Positions 34,455-44,996 of a stretch of 64,000 nt of DNA are shown in pieces. This DNA is from DATAGF01 sp963835685 (lineage in GTDB: Bacteria; Actinomycetota; Thermoleophilia; Miltoncostaeales; Miltoncostaeaceae), in assembly GCA_963835685.1 (NCBI GenBank), contig CAWIGI010000013.1, forward strand, positions 186,001 to 250,000, read 5' to 3'. The position numbers were made by a program, and so were the translations under genes. A model generated the notes under the pieces. That model ran no database searches. It was not told the origin of the DNA and saw only the letters and a program-made list of their open reading frames with translations. The first letter of the stretch is position 1. Each line of letters begins with the position of its first letter.

Positions 34455-35137
34455 GTCGGCCGCGGGCAGGGTGCCGGGCGCGGCGGCGCTCCACGCGAGG
34501 AGCCGCCCCGGGGCGGCCGAGTCGGGGCGCCCTCGCCCCAGCGAGCCACCAGCTCGTTGGGCACGCCGAGGTGGTGGAGGGCCTTGCCCACGACGAAATC
34601 GACCATGTCCTCGACCGAGCGCGGCAGCGTGTAGAAGCCGGGCATCGCCGGGAGCACGACGGCGCCGGCACGGGTGACGGTCGCCATGTTCTCGATGTGG
34701 ATCAGGCTGAGCGGCGTCTCGCGCGTCACGAGCACGAGGCGCCGGCGCTCCTTCAGCATGACGTCCGCGCACCGGTGGATGAGGTTGCGCGCGGCCCCGG
34801 TCGCGATCGCGGCGAGGGTGGAGCCCGAGCAGGGGGCGATCAGCGCGGCGGGGGCCGTCGACGAGCCGGAGGCGAAGGGGGCCGTAAGGTCGTTCAGGCC
34901 CAGGACGCTGACGGATCCCGGCCCGATCGCGAAGCGCTCGGCGAAGGACGCGACCACCAGGCCCGGGTCGTCGGGCGGCCCCGGCCCCGCCTCCATGATC
35001 TCGTGGCTGATGACGTGGGCGCCGGCGTCGCTCACGCAGAGGCCCACCTCGCACCCGGCCCCGGTCAGCGCCCGCAGCGCCCCCGCGGCGTAGCGGGCGC
35101 CGCTGGCTCCGGTGACTCCGAGGAAGACCCTCATCAT
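34397..35137 (-). CDS. ubiX: flavin prenyltransferase UbiX
   Basis: The first 195 residues are UbiX: VFLGVTGASGARYAAGALRAL, IAPCSGSTLAAIATGAARNL, RRLVLVTRETPLSLIHIENM and the PAMPGFYTLPRSVEDMVDFV end. It makes the prenylated FMN that UbiD decarboxylases need. In this setting it probably serves the 1,4-dihydroxy-6-naphthoate decarboxylase of the futalosine pathway. The last 50 residues (after NELVARWG) are low-complexity and overlap menG by about 58 bases, so the true stop may be hidden by a one-base error. A TAGCAT -10 box (plus 35147-35152) precedes the start. Confidence 0.88.
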   Translation of the reverse strand: MMRVFLGVTGASGARYAAGALRALTGAGCEVGLCVSDAGAHVISHEIMEAGPGPPDDPGLVVASFAERFAIGPGSVSVLGLNDLTAPFASGSSTAPAALIAPCSGSTLAAIATGAARNLIHRCADVMLKERRRLVLVTRETPLSLIHIENMATVTRAGAVVLPAMPGFYTLPRSVEDMVDFVVGKALHHLGVPNELVARWGEGAPTRPPRGGSSRGAPPRPAPCPRPTCGRCSTASRPATTSSTAR

Positions 35138-35146
35138 CGCCCCTCG

Positions 35147-35152
35147 ATGCTA
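35147..35152 (-). promoter_or_regulatory. -10 box before ubiX
   Basis: TAGCAT on the minus strand, 9 bases before the ATG at 35137. It probably starts the ubiX-menG-polyprenyl synthase-mqnA-mqnC transcript. Confidence 0.45.
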
Positions 35153-35221
35153 GCGGCGGGCCCACTCCTGTACGGCCCGGCGGGCGGGGCGTCCCGCCCC
35201 GTCCGACAGTCTATGGGGGTC

Positions 35222-35971
35222 CTAGTTGTACTTGGTTCCGAGCCCGCTGAGGAACGTGCCGATCTGCTGGTACTGCTCCGGCGTGAACCCGGTGAAGGCG
35301 GGCATGATTGCGCCCGGCGGGTCCTTGAGGAAGCCCTCGTAGAACTCCGGGGGATTGCCCTTGCTGCCCTCGTTGGACAGGTCCGGTCCGGGGCCGGGCG
35401 CGCCGACCCCGGCGACGGTATGGCAGCTGGTACACCCGTTCGCGATGAACAGGTCCGCGCCGGCCTGGGCCTCCGGGTCCTGGTCGAGGCCGCTCAGCGG
35501 GAGCGCCTCGCCCGCGCCGACGCCCTCCGGCGCCTCGGCGCCGAGGTGGGTCAGGTAGCCGAGGAAGAAGATCGTCGCCGCGGCGGTCAGCAGCGCGATC
35601 GGGCGCCGCTGGATCCGCCGCTCCGGGCCGCGGTCGTAGAACGGGAGCAGGATCAGCAGGACCATCATGATGTTCGGGATGATGAACGTCGCCATGATCA
35701 CCGGCGTCAGCGCGTTCTCGCCCTTGAAGATCCGCAGAAGCTCGAAGAGGAAGAAGAAGTACCACTCGGGCCGCGGGACGAAGTCGGTGCTCGCCGGGTT
35801 GACCGGCTCGCCCACGTCGACCCGCTGCCAGATCGCCAGCGCGATCACGATGCCGATCGCGAGCGTCGCGATGAGCAGGTCCTTGACGACCGCGTAGGGG
35901 AAGAAGGGCTTGCCCGCGTCCTTCGCGACCTGGTAGTCGCGCTTGTAGTACTCCTTCTGACCCCGGTTCAC
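35222..35971 (-). CDS. qcrC: menaquinol:cytochrome c reductase, cytochrome b C-terminal/cytochrome c fusion subunit
   Basis: The 249-residue protein joins a subunit-IV-like part with three to four helices (PRPEWYFFFLFELLRIFKG contains the quinol-site PEWY) to a C-terminal cytochrome c domain with one heme site CTSCH and a distal methionine (GAIMPAFTGF). This is the QcrC arrangement known from Bacillus. Its ATG overlaps the qcrB stop. It passes electrons from the bc core to a terminal oxidase. It differs from the diheme QcrC of classical Actinobacteria. Confidence 0.92.
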   Translation of the reverse strand: MNRGQKEYYKRDYQVAKDAGKPFFPYAVVKDLLIATLAIGIVIALAIWQRVDVGEPVNPASTDFVPRPEWYFFFLFELLRIFKGENALTPVIMATFIIPNIMMVLLILLPFYDRGPERRIQRRPIALLTAAATIFFLGYLTHLGAEAPEGVGAGEALPLSGLDQDPEAQAGADLFIANGCTSCHTVAGVGAPGPGPDLSNEGSKGNPPEFYEGFLKDPPGAIMPAFTGFTPEQYQQIGTFLSGLGTKYN

Positions 35972-36798
35972 GGCTGCCCATCCGCCCGCGTGGGCGTCGG
36001 TGGGACGTCCGCCGGCACCTCACGCCGCCCGTAGGGCAGGCGCTCGCGCTCCGCGGCCTGGCGCGCCTCCTCCTCTGCCCGCTCGACCGCCATGCGGCGC
36101 TTGCTGTACGGCGGCTCGGCGATGCCCAGCTTCGTGATGAAGAAGAGGTGGATGGCGATGAAGGTGATGATCGCCCCGGGTATCACGAGCATGTGTATCG
36201 AGTAGAAGCGCGCGAGCGTATCGGGCCCGAACTCGGGGCCCGCGCGCAGGATGTCGGCGATGTACGGCCCGATCACGGGAGCGGTCGCGGTGATGTTCAC
36301 CGCCACGACCGTCGCCCAGTAGGCCTTCTGGTCCCAGACCAGCAGGTACCCGGTCAGGCCCATGAACATCGTGAGAATCAGCAGGAGGGCGCCCGTCACC
36401 CACGTCAGCTCGCGCGGGTACTTGTAGGCGCCGAAGAAGAAGACGCGGCCCATGTGGAGGAAGACCACGACGATCATCGCGCTGGCGCCCCACTTGTGCA
36501 TGCCGCGCACCAGCCAGCCCCAGGTCACCTCGTTGGTGATCACGTCGATCGACTGGTAGGCCGAGTTGGGGTCGGGCTTGTAGTACATCGCGAGGAAGAT
36601 GCCGGTGACCGCCTGCAGGCCGAAGAGGGCCAGGGCGGTGAAGCCGAGCGTCTGGAACCAGCTCGTCTCGGCGGGGACGTTGCGGAACAGGAACCACTTG
36701 AACCCGGTCGTCGCCCCCGAGCGCTCGTCAACGTAGTCGACCGTCGCCTCGCCCGCCTTGATGACCGGGTTCTTGGGTCCGATGTCCTTGGTCGCCAC
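35968..36798 (-). CDS. qcrB: cytochrome b6-like subunit of menaquinol:cytochrome c reductase
   Basis: The 276-residue protein is a short cytochrome b (b6 type). Four helices carry two histidine pairs: GMHKWGASAMIVVVFLHMGR and FYSIHMLVIPGAIITFIAIH. WDQKAYWATVVAVN and SIDVITNEVTWGWLVRGMH are characteristic. It has an amphipathic N-terminus and a charged C-terminal tail of about 45 residues. It oxidises menaquinol with the Rieske protein and qcrC. The gene lies 10 bases downstream of the Rieske stop. Confidence 0.93.
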   Translation of the reverse strand: MATKDIGPKNPVIKAGEATVDYVDERSGATTGFKWFLFRNVPAETSWFQTLGFTALALFGLQAVTGIFLAMYYKPDPNSAYQSIDVITNEVTWGWLVRGMHKWGASAMIVVVFLHMGRVFFFGAYKYPRELTWVTGALLLILTMFMGLTGYLLVWDQKAYWATVVAVNITATAPVIGPYIADILRAGPEFGPDTLARFYSIHMLVIPGAIITFIAIHLFFITKLGIAEPPYSKRRMAVERAEEEARQAAERERLPYGRREVPADVPPTPTRADGQP

Positions 36799-36808
36799 GC
36801 GCGCCTCG

Positions 36809-37506
36809 CTAGAACGGGTAGAGGTTGGACAGGACGCCGGTCACCGGCTCAGCGGGATCCTTGAGCGCGTAGGGCCGCTGGTCCGCGTCGATCGAGAAGG
36901 GCCGCCCGAGCAGGACCCGGTCCTCGGCTCCGGCGCCGGCCGTCGGGCACCCGTCGGCGGGCACCTCCTGCTGCGCGACCTCCCTGCCCTCGGGGGTGAC
37001 GATCTTGACGTCGAAGCGGTCGAGCGGCCGCGGCGGCGGGCCGGCGGTGACCAGGCCGATGCGAGTCGTAGGCGCCGCCGTGGCACGGGCAGGAGTACAC
37101 GTCGCCTCCGGCCGAGTAGGCGACCGGGCAGCCGAGGTGCGCGCAGCGGTTCCAGATGGCGATGATCGCGCCCTCCTTGTGGCGCAGATAGGCGCGCCGG
37201 TCCGACTCGGGCGACGGCCCGGAGACGGCGATGGAGCCGACCTCGCCGTCGGGGTAGTCGCGCAGCGGGCCGACGTCCACCCACCGCCACTCCTCGTCCT
37301 TCACCGATTCGGCGACCGCGAAGCCGATGACCGGGACGAGGATGGCCGCGGTCAGCACCCCTCCCGTCACGAGGGCGACGCCGCTGAGGAACTTGGTGCG
37401 GGTGACGTAGGCCGGGTCGTCGTGCGGGTCCGCGTCCGGCGCCGCGTCGCCCGCGACGGGGCCCGGTGTACCGTCCGCCGTTGCCGTCCCCCTGGCCCTC
37501 AGCCAA
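36809..37506 (-). CDS. qcrA: Rieske iron-sulphur subunit, frameshifted
   Basis: One membrane helix (FLSGVALVTGGVLTAAILVPV) is followed by the Rieske cluster motifs CAHLGC and CPCHGG. Just after CPCHGGAYDSH the frame changes by one base (near 37058). The continuation GLVTAGPPPRPLDRFDVKIV, then VLLGRPFSIDADQRPYALKD and a stop at 36809 is the conserved end of QcrA. The N-terminus is not fixed: TTG 37506 is a guess and a second frameshift near 37460 may be present. The subunit takes the first electron from menaquinol. Confidence 0.85.
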
Positions 37507-37578
37507 CCCAGACCCCCACATGTCGGGTGCGACCGGTCCCCGGGCGCCCGGGGATTCTTTACGACGAGGGGGGTGTTT

Positions 37579-39039
37579 TCAACGCGACCGACCGGGGCCG
37601 GACGTCCCTTCATCGATGCCGTACTCGCTCCACCGCCGGTCAACCAGCGCCCGGATCTCGTCGCTCATGACGATTGCGGTCCGGCCACGGCCGGACCACT
37701 CCCTCGCCAGGCCACTTGCGGGTCGCGTCGAAGCCGACCTTGGAGCCGTAGGCGAAGTACGGCGCGGCGTGGTCGAGGGCGTCAACCGGGCCCTCGACCA
37801 CCAGCATGTCGCGGCCGGCGTCAACGTTGGAGAAGGCCTGGAACGCGACCTGCGACACGTCCTGGACGTCAACGTCGTGGTCAACCACCACCACGCAGCG
37901 GCTCAGCGACAGCAGCCCGAGGCCCCAGATCGCGCTCATGAGCTTCTTGGCGTGGCCGGGGTAGCGCTTGCGCACCGACACGATCGCGCAGTTGTGGAAC
38001 ACGCCCTCCAGCGGGCAGGTTCATGTCCACGAGGTCAGGGAGCGTCATGCGGATGACCGGCAGGAAGAGGCGCTCGGTGGCCTTGCCGAGCTGGAAGTCC
38101 TCCATCGGCGGCGGCCCGACGATGGTGGTCGCGTAGATCGCATCGGACCGCATCGACATGCCGGTGAGGTGGAAGGCCGGGTACTCGTCAACCGGCGTGT
38201 AGAAGCCGGTGTGGTCGCCGAACGGCCCCTCGGGGCGCAGGTCGTTCGCGTCAACGTAGCCCTCCAGCACCACCTCCGACTCGGCCGGCACCTCGAGGTC
38301 AACCGTCCGGCAGCGGACCATCTCCACGCTGCGCCCGCGGAGGAAGCCGGCGAAGATCATCTCGTCGATCCCCGGCGGCAGCGGCGCCGTGGCCGAGTAG
38401 GTGGTGGCCGGGTGGGCCCCGATGGCGACGGCCACGGGCACCCGGCCTTGCGAGTCGCGCAGGTGGGCGGCCCCGTCCTTGTGGATCTGCCAGTGCATGA
38501 CGGCCGTGCGCCGGTCGAGCACCTGGATCCGGTACATGCCGCAGTTGCGCGCGCCGGTCGAACGGGTCGCGGCTGAAGACCAGCGGCAGGGTGATGAACG
38601 GGCCGCCGTCCTGGGGCCAGCAGGTGAGGACCGGCAGCCGGTCGAGGTCGGGTTCGTCGAGCCACACCTCCTGGCAGGGCGCCTCGCGCACGATCTTGGA
38701 GGAGAACGACGCCAGCTCGCGCAGCCGGCCCAGCGCCCGCACCTTGGCAACCATCCCCTGGGGCGGCTGGAGGTCCATCAGCGCCTCGATGCGCGCCCCG
38801 AGGGCGTCGAGCGAGTCGGTGCCGAGCGCCGCGCACATCCGCCGCTCGGTGGCGAACTGGTTGATCAGCACCGGCATGTCGCTGCCCACGACCTCCGTGA
38901 AGAGCAGCGCCGGGCCGCCCGACTTGGCCATGCGGTCGGCGATCTCGGTGATCTCGAGGTGGGGGTCGACGCGCGCCGTCACGCGCGCGAGGTCCCGGTC
39001 GCGCTCGAGCCGCGCGATCCAGTCGCGCAGGTCCCTCAC
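37579..39039 (-). CDS. UbiD-family decarboxylase, three frameshifts
   Basis: GTG 39039 follows GAGGAGG. The frames together give about 485 residues, the family length. N-terminal part: RDLRDWIARLERD, TEVVGSDMPVLINQFA. Shift 1 near 38565, then TGARNCGMYRIQVLD (the family's N-x-G-M-x-R), GDHTGFYTP with an active-site glutamate region. Shift 2 near 38020, then EGVFHNCAIVSVRKRYPGH. Shift 3 near 37700, then IVMSDEIRALVDRRWSEYG. It decarboxylates an aromatic acid with prenylated FMN, most likely the futalosine-pathway naphthoate. Separate single-base insertions in a well-preserved gene suggest sequence error. Confidence 0.82.
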
Positions 39040-39097
39040 CCGGCCTCCTCGTCCGCGCGCGCTCTCGGCGGCGCGAGGCGGCCTCGTCGGCCCCCGC

Positions 39098-39613
39098 TCA
39101 CCGGAGCGCCTCGTCGAGCTCCGGCGTGGGCGGGAGCCCGGCGGCGACCTCGGCCAGCCCGGACGCATCCCCCTCGACCCGCAGCGACCGCTTGGCCTCG
39201 AGCAGGCGCGCGCCCACCTCGTCGGCGTCCGGCGACCCGCGGGCGGCGATCGCCGCCGCGGTCGCCCGCCACAGGGGCGCGAGGGCGTCGCGGCCGCCCG
39301 CGGCGACCACGCCCGCCCCCAGGGCGATGAGGTCGGCGAGCGCCTCGACCACGAAGAGGTCGCCGGCCTCCGCGATCCGCACGAGGCCGTGGGCGTAGCA
39401 GTAGTCCCCGGCCAGGACCTCCCGGCCCGGCTCGCTCGGGGCGAGGTGGCGGGGCCGGCCGTAGTGCAGGAGGAACCCCTCCAGGATCAGGTCGAGGCCG
39501 GCCGCCTGGGCCGGGGTCAGCGGGGGCGACACGAGCGGCGCCAGCAGGGGCTCGGCGGGCGGCTCCACCAGCTCCGCCGCGAGCGCGGGCTCCTGGGAGA
39601 GGATCGCCCTCAC
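39098..39613 (-). CDS. hypothetical protein, weakly polyprenyl-synthase-like
   Basis: The 171-residue all-helical protein has no recognised signature. A stretch GREVLAGDYCYAHGLVRIA followed by EALADLIALG resembles the central AGDyLla...la..i helices of polyprenyl synthases, but both DDxxD motifs are absent. GTG 39613 overlaps the hemL stop (in the corrected frame). It may be a degenerate or regulatory relative. Confidence 0.55.
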   Translation of the reverse strand: MRAILSQEPALAAELVEPPAEPLLAPLVSPPLTPAQAAGLDLILEGFLLHYGRPRHLAPSEPGREVLAGDYCYAHGLVRIAEAGDLFVVEALADLIALGAGVVAAGGRDALAPLWRATAAAIAARGSPDADEVGARLLEAKRSLRVEGDASGLAEVAAGLPPTPELDEALR

Positions 39614-40886
39614 AGGGCCTCCGACCCTCCGCGGCCCGCGCCAGCGCCTCGCGGGCGTCGCGCATCTCCGCCTCGCCGTGCGCGAGCCCCACGAACCAGG
39701 CCTCGAACTGGGACGGCGGCGGGTAGACGCCGTTGTCGAGCAGCGCGCGGGCGAAGGCGCCGTAGGCGGACGTGTCGCTCATCGTGGCCGTCGCGTAGTC
39801 GACCACCGGCCCCTCGGCGAAGAAGGGGGTCAGCATCGAGCCGACGCGGTTGATCGTGACCGGCGCCCCGCTCGCGAGGATCGCGTCCTCGAGGGCCTCG
39901 CCCCCCTCCTCCAGGCGGGGGTAGGCCCCGTCGCGGGCCAGCTCCGCGAGGACCGCGATGCCGGCGGCGGTGGCGAGCGGGTTCCCCGACAGCGTCCCCG
40001 CCTGGTAGCAGGGGCCCTCCGGGGCGAGCTCGGCCATCACGTCGGCGCGGCCGCCGAACGCGCCCACCGGGAGCCCCCCGCCGATCACCTTGCCGAGGCA
40101 GGTGAGGTCGGCCCGCACCTCGTAGCGCTCCTGCGCCCCGCCGCGGGCGACCCGGAAGCCGGTGATGACCTCGTCGAGGATCAGGAGGGCGCCCCTGCGG
40201 TCGCAGGCGGCCCGCAGCGCGGGCAGGTAGCCCTCGTCCGGCGGCACCACGCCCATGTTCCCGGCGACCGGCTCCACCAGCATCGCCGCCGCCCCCTCGA
40301 GCGCCGCGTCGGCGGCCGCCGGGTCGTTGTAGGCGACGATGCGGGTCGCGGCGGTCGCGGCGGCGGTCACGCCCGGGCTGGAGGGCACGCCGAGGGTGGT
40401 GAGGCCGCTGCCGGCCTCGGCGAGGAGGCCGTCGATCGCGCCGTGGTAGCCGCCGGCGACCTTCACGACCGGCTCGCGCCCGGTGGCAGCGCGCGCCAGC
40501 CGCACCGCCCCCATCACCGCCTCGCTCCCCGAGGAGGTCATGCGCAGCCGCTCGACCGACGGGAACGCGTCGATCACGGCCTCGGCGAAGCGCACCTCGC
40601 GCTCGGTGGGGGCGCCGTAGGAGGTGCCGAGGGGCAGGGCATCGGCCAGCGCGCGCAGCACCGGGGGCGGCGCGTGGCCCAGGATCGCCGGGCCCCAGCT
40701 CGACAGGAAGTCAACGTAGCGGGCGCCGTCGGCGTCCCACACGTGGGGACCCTCGGCGCGCGCGATGAAGAGCGGATCGCGGCCGATCGCCCGCATCGCG
40801 CGCACGGGCGAGTTGACCCCACCCACCAGGACCTCCCGAGCGCGGTCGAAGAGCTCGACGCTGCGACCTATCGGGAGGACTCCCAA
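39610..40886 (-). CDS. hemL: glutamate-1-semialdehyde 2,1-aminomutase
   Basis: The roughly 425-residue PLP enzyme has LVGGVNSPVRA, VDFLSSWGPAILGHA, TSSGSEAVMGAVRLARAATG, KVAGGYHGA, ILDEVITGFR and the PLP lysine in LGKVIGGGLPVGAFGG. It makes 5-aminolevulinate for tetrapyrroles. Two problems: no ATG or GTG precedes the conserved start (TTG 40886 is used), and the frame runs on past the expected stop unless one base is lost near 39630, which puts TGA at 39610-39612 overlapping the next GTG. Confidence 0.88.
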
Positions 40887-41967
40887 CGCGGCAGCGGCTT
40901 CCCGGCCAGCGCCAGGTCCTCCCACTCGCGGTAGTCCGGCGTGAAGTACATCAGCCGGATCTTCTTGAACTCGTAGGTCGAGTAGAGGACCGCGCGCCGG
41001 GCGGGGTCGGTGATGCCGGTCTCCTCCGCGATGGCCGCGATGGCGTCCTCGCAGGCCTCCTTCGACCGGGCGTGGACCATCGTGAAGATGCTGTACGGCC
41101 AGTCCGGGTAGGTCGGCCGCTTGTAGCAATGCGAGACGGCCTTGAAGGCGGCCATGCGCGGCCCGAGCTCGTCGAGCTCCTCCTCGGGGACCCTCCAGAC
41201 CGCCATGCCGTTGGCGCCGAAGCCGGCCCGCCGGTGGTTGAGGACGGCGGCGAAGCGGCGCATGTAGTTCCGCTCGACGAAGACCTGCGCGGCCTCCAGG
41301 AGCTCGTCGACGCCGACCCCCGCCTCGGCCGCCCAGGTGTCGAACGGCCGCGGCTCGACCGGCAGGTCCCGCTGCAGCACCTCGATCATGCGCTTGTCGT
41401 CCTCGGTCGGCAGCACCCCGTCGCCGCGGGTGGGCGTCGGCCGGGGGGCCTCCTCCTTGGCGTCGCTCGCCACCGTGCCGGTCATGTCGAGCTGGACGTT
41501 GATCTTGTAGAGCTTCAGGGTCGGCAGCAGGCGCATCGACTCGGCGCGCGTCTCGGCCGCCAGGCGCTCCATGGTCTGCTCGAGGCCCAGGCGCGAGCCG
41601 GGCTCGACGGCCAGCGTGTACCAGAGGTTGAACGCGTGGGTGCGCCGGTAGTTGTGGCTCACGCCGGGGTGCCCCCCGACGATGCCGGCGGCCTCGAAGA
41701 GGCGCTTCTCGGGGTAGCGCGCCGCCACCAGGCTGCTCTCGTAGCCGAGCGCCCGCGTGTCGAAGATCGCCGACAGCTGGCGCACGATGGCGGCCTCCTT
41801 CAGCCGGCTCAGCCGCCGCAGCACCGTCTCCTGCGTCATGCCGATCCGCTCCCCCACCTCGGCGAAGGGCTCGCGCACCAGCGCGAGGCCCGCCTGGAGC
41901 TGGTTGAGGAGCTCGCGGTCGGCCTCGTCGGGCTTGTGGTGGACCCGTCCGGCGGTGGCGGTGGTGG

Positions 41968-41971
<4 letters not shown>
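40868..41971 (-). CDS. two-domain siroheme decarboxylase-type protein (AhbA-AhbB-like, Lrp/AsnC fold)
   Basis: The 367-residue protein consists of two copies of an Lrp/AsnC-like unit. The first has a winged helix with TQETVLRRLSRLKEAAIVRQ and a ligand domain (VSHNYRRTHAFNLWYTLA). The second has FVERNYMRRFAAVLNHRRAGF and VSHCYKRPTYPDWPYSIFTM. HNYRR and HCYKRP are the hallmarks of siroheme decarboxylases AhbA/AhbB and NirDLGH, which remove acetate side chains from siroheme. It lies between hemL and hemB and overlaps hemB by 4 bases, supporting a tetrapyrrole role over a purely regulatory one. Confidence 0.85.
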
Positions 41972-42978
<1,007 letters not shown>

Positions 42979-43029
42979 CGCCTGGAAGGTTACTCCGGTG
43001 GGCCGGGGCTCGGATGGCAGACTGCCCCG

Positions 43030-43749
43030 GTGACCGGACGGCCCGTCCTCGTGGTGTTCGGCGCCCGCAACGTCGGCCGCGCGGTGGTCGCCGACCGCCT
43101 GGCCGCCGGCTGGCGCGCGCTCGCGGTCGCCCGCAGCGACGCGACCCTCGACGCGCTGCGCGAGGCGCATCCCGAGGTCGCCGTGCTGCGCGGCGACGCC
43201 GCCGACCACGCGGTCGTCGGCGAGGCGCTCGCCCGCGCCGAGCGCGACCTCGGGGGCCTCGATCTTGTGGTCAACGCCACCACCTCGGTGCCGCGCGACC
43301 ACTCGTTCGGCGGCGGTCCGGTGGCCGAGGCGCCCCCGGAGCGCCTCGAGAGCTGGATGGCCGGCTTCCTGCCGGCCGCCTGGGCGATCCTGCGCGGCGG
43401 CGGGGCGGCGCTCTCCCGGCGGGGGTCGGGCACGCTGATCCAGGTCTCGGGCGGCTCGGCGCGCCGCGGCATGCCGGGGCGCGGCCCGTGGGGCGCCGCC
43501 CAGTTCGCCGCCCGCGCGCTCACGCAGTCGCTGGCCCAGGAGATGCGCCCCCTCGGGGTCCACGTCGCCCTCCTGATCGCCGACGGGATCATCCGCACCG
43601 AGCGGAACCCCATGGCCGGCCGCCCGCCGCAGGACGCGATGGAGGCCGAGGACGTCGCGGCGGCCGTCGCGTACCTCGCCTCCCAGCGTCCCGCCGCCTG
43701 GACGCACGAGCTCGTGATCACCCCGGCCGGGGACACCTGGGTTCCATAG
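43030..43749 (+). CDS. short-chain dehydrogenase-like protein lacking Tyr and Lys
   Basis: The 239-residue protein has an SDR outline: nucleotide loop FGARNVGRAVVADRL (the usual GxxxGxG is altered), DLVVNATTS (NAG strand), LIQVSGGSARRGM with the serine, and a PLGVHVALLIADGII end. The YxxxK catalytic pair is replaced: the segment reads RGPWGAAQFAAR, with Trp for Tyr and Gln for Lys. It is probably a binding or atypical SDR. The GTG start is 51 bases from hemB on the opposite strand. Confidence 0.8.
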   Translation: MTGRPVLVVFGARNVGRAVVADRLAAGWRALAVARSDATLDALREAHPEVAVLRGDAADHAVVGEALARAERDLGGLDLVVNATTSVPRDHSFGGGPVAEAPPERLESWMAGFLPAAWAILRGGGAALSRRGSGTLIQVSGGSARRGMPGRGPWGAAQFAARALTQSLAQEMRPLGVHVALLIADGIIRTERNPMAGRPPQDAMEAEDVAAAVAYLASQRPAAWTHELVITPAGDTWVP

Positions 43750-43803
43750 GGGCGGCGGCAGCTAGCGTCCGCGGCTCAGCGGAGTTCGATCGGGGAGGTC
43801 GCG

Positions 43804-44190
43804 ATGTTCATCGCCGTGGTGGGGCGGCGCCTGAAGCCCGGCGTGGCCGTCGAGGACTTCGTGCGCGCCTGGTATCCCGACCGAGGGTTCAACGTCCCCG
43901 GGCGCGGGCCGATCCTCGCGCAGGACGTGGCCGACGAGCGGGAGGTCCTGACGATGGCGATCATCGAGCTCTCCGACCGCGAGGCTCTCGGGGAGGCCAT
44001 GGAGCGCCTCGCCGCCCAGGAGGCCGTGCGCCACGATCGCATCGAGGCCCTGATCGAGTCGTCGAGGGTCCACGCGATCTACGAGGTGCTGGCGGAGTAC
44101 GACTTCTACAGCGACGAGACGGTGGAGCGCCGCCGGCCGCACCGAGGCGGCGGGCGGCTGAGAGGCGAGCCCTCTTCACGGTGGTGTTGA
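43804..44190 (+). CDS. hypothetical protein (dimeric alpha/beta-barrel-like)
   Basis: The 128-residue protein starts MFIAVVGRRLKPGVAVEDFVRAWY and has EVLTMAIIELSDREALGEAMERL, a pattern like small ferredoxin-fold monooxygenase or sheet-forming domains. I do not recognise the family. GGGGAGG lies 7 bases before ATG and a TAGCGT -10 candidate at 43763-43768. The tail (RRRPHRGGGRLRGEP) is low-complexity, and copy A of the intergenic repeat begins near its end. Confidence 0.6.
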   Translation: MFIAVVGRRLKPGVAVEDFVRAWYPDRGFNVPGRGPILAQDVADEREVLTMAIIELSDREALGEAMERLAAQEAVRHDRIEALIESSRVHAIYEVLAEYDFYSDETVERRRPHRGGGRLRGEPSSRWC

Positions 44191-44224
44191 CCGGTTTCCG
44201 GGCGGCCCGCGCCGCGCCGCAGGC

Positions 44225-44318
44225 GGTGCGCCGGTCTGCCGGAGCGCCCCGGCCAGGCCGGAGGCGCGTCCAGCGGGCCCGCAAGAGGCCTCGCGTGCAC
44301 GCCTTGCAAGAGGCGCGT
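44225..44318 (+). repeat. intergenic two-hairpin repeat, copy A
   Basis: It shares GGTGCGCCGGTCTGCCGGAG with copy B (48715), then a GGCCAGG-centred hairpin, then GGGCC-CGCAAGA-GGCCT. A further hairpin CACGCC-TTGCAAGA-GGCGCGTG follows (44297-44318). It lies between the 128-residue protein gene and aat. Confidence 0.65.
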
Positions 44319-44333
44319 GGTACGCCTTGACGC

Positions 44334-44996
44334 ATACCGTGTCTCGAGCCGGACGCCCTGCTGGCGGCGTACGCGCGGGGGTGGTTCCCGATGGACGAGC
44401 CCGGCGCGTCCGGGCCGGTGGGCCTCTACCAGGCCGACCCGCGGGGCATCATCCCGATCGAGGGCTTCCGGGTGCCCCGGTCGGTCGCGCGCGGGCTGCG
44501 GCGCGAGGGCTACGAGATCCGGGTCGACGCGGCCTTCCCGCAGGTGGTGGCCGCCTGCGCGGTGCGGCCGGGCGAGCCCACCTGGCTGACGCCGCGCCTG
44601 CTCGAGGCCTACGAGCGCCTCCACCGCCTCGGCGTCGCCCACAGCGTCGAGGCCTGGCGCGATGGACGCCTGTGGGGCGGCCTCTTCGGCGTGGCCCTCG
44701 GGGGCCTGTTCACCTCGGAGACGATGTTCCACCGCGGGCCCGACGCCGGCAACGCGGCCCTCGTCGCGACGGCGGCGATGCTCCGCGCGGGGGGCTACGC
44801 GCTCTGGGACATCCAGATGACGTCGGCCCACACCGAGCGGTTCGGCGCGCTCGCGGTCGGCCGGCGCGAGTACCGGCGCCTCCTGCGGGACGCCCTCGGC
44901 GCGCGCGCCGGGCCGCTCATGCCGCCCGGCGCTGCACCGCCCACGCCGCCAGGCCGCCGAAGGCCACCGCCAGCAGGGCGAGGTGGCCGAAGGTGA
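44334..44996 (+). CDS. aat: leucyl/phenylalanyl-tRNA--protein transferase, start not resolved
   Basis: The conserved Aat core is present: LLAAYARGWFPM, the GIIPIEGFRVPRSVARGLR motif, LLEAYERLHRLGVAHSVEAW, ALGGLFTSETMFHR and the AMLRAGGYALWDIQMTSAH end with the SxHxE... region. It attaches Leu or Phe to N-terminal Lys/Arg of proteins for N-degron proteolysis. The frame opens at 44331 without ATG or GTG. A GTG at 44339 is one frame off, so a small indel is likely at about 44343. The 3' part overlaps the convergent ABC permease gene by 80 bases. Confidence 0.85.
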   Translation: MPCLEPDALLAAYARGWFPMDEPGASGPVGLYQADPRGIIPIEGFRVPRSVARGLRREGYEIRVDAAFPQVVAACAVRPGEPTWLTPRLLEAYERLHRLGVAHSVEAWRDGRLWGGLFGVALGGLFTSETMFHRGPDAGNAALVATAAMLRAGGYALWDIQMTSAHTERFGALAVGRREYRRLLRDALGARAGPLMPPGAAPPTPPGRRRPPPAGRGGRR

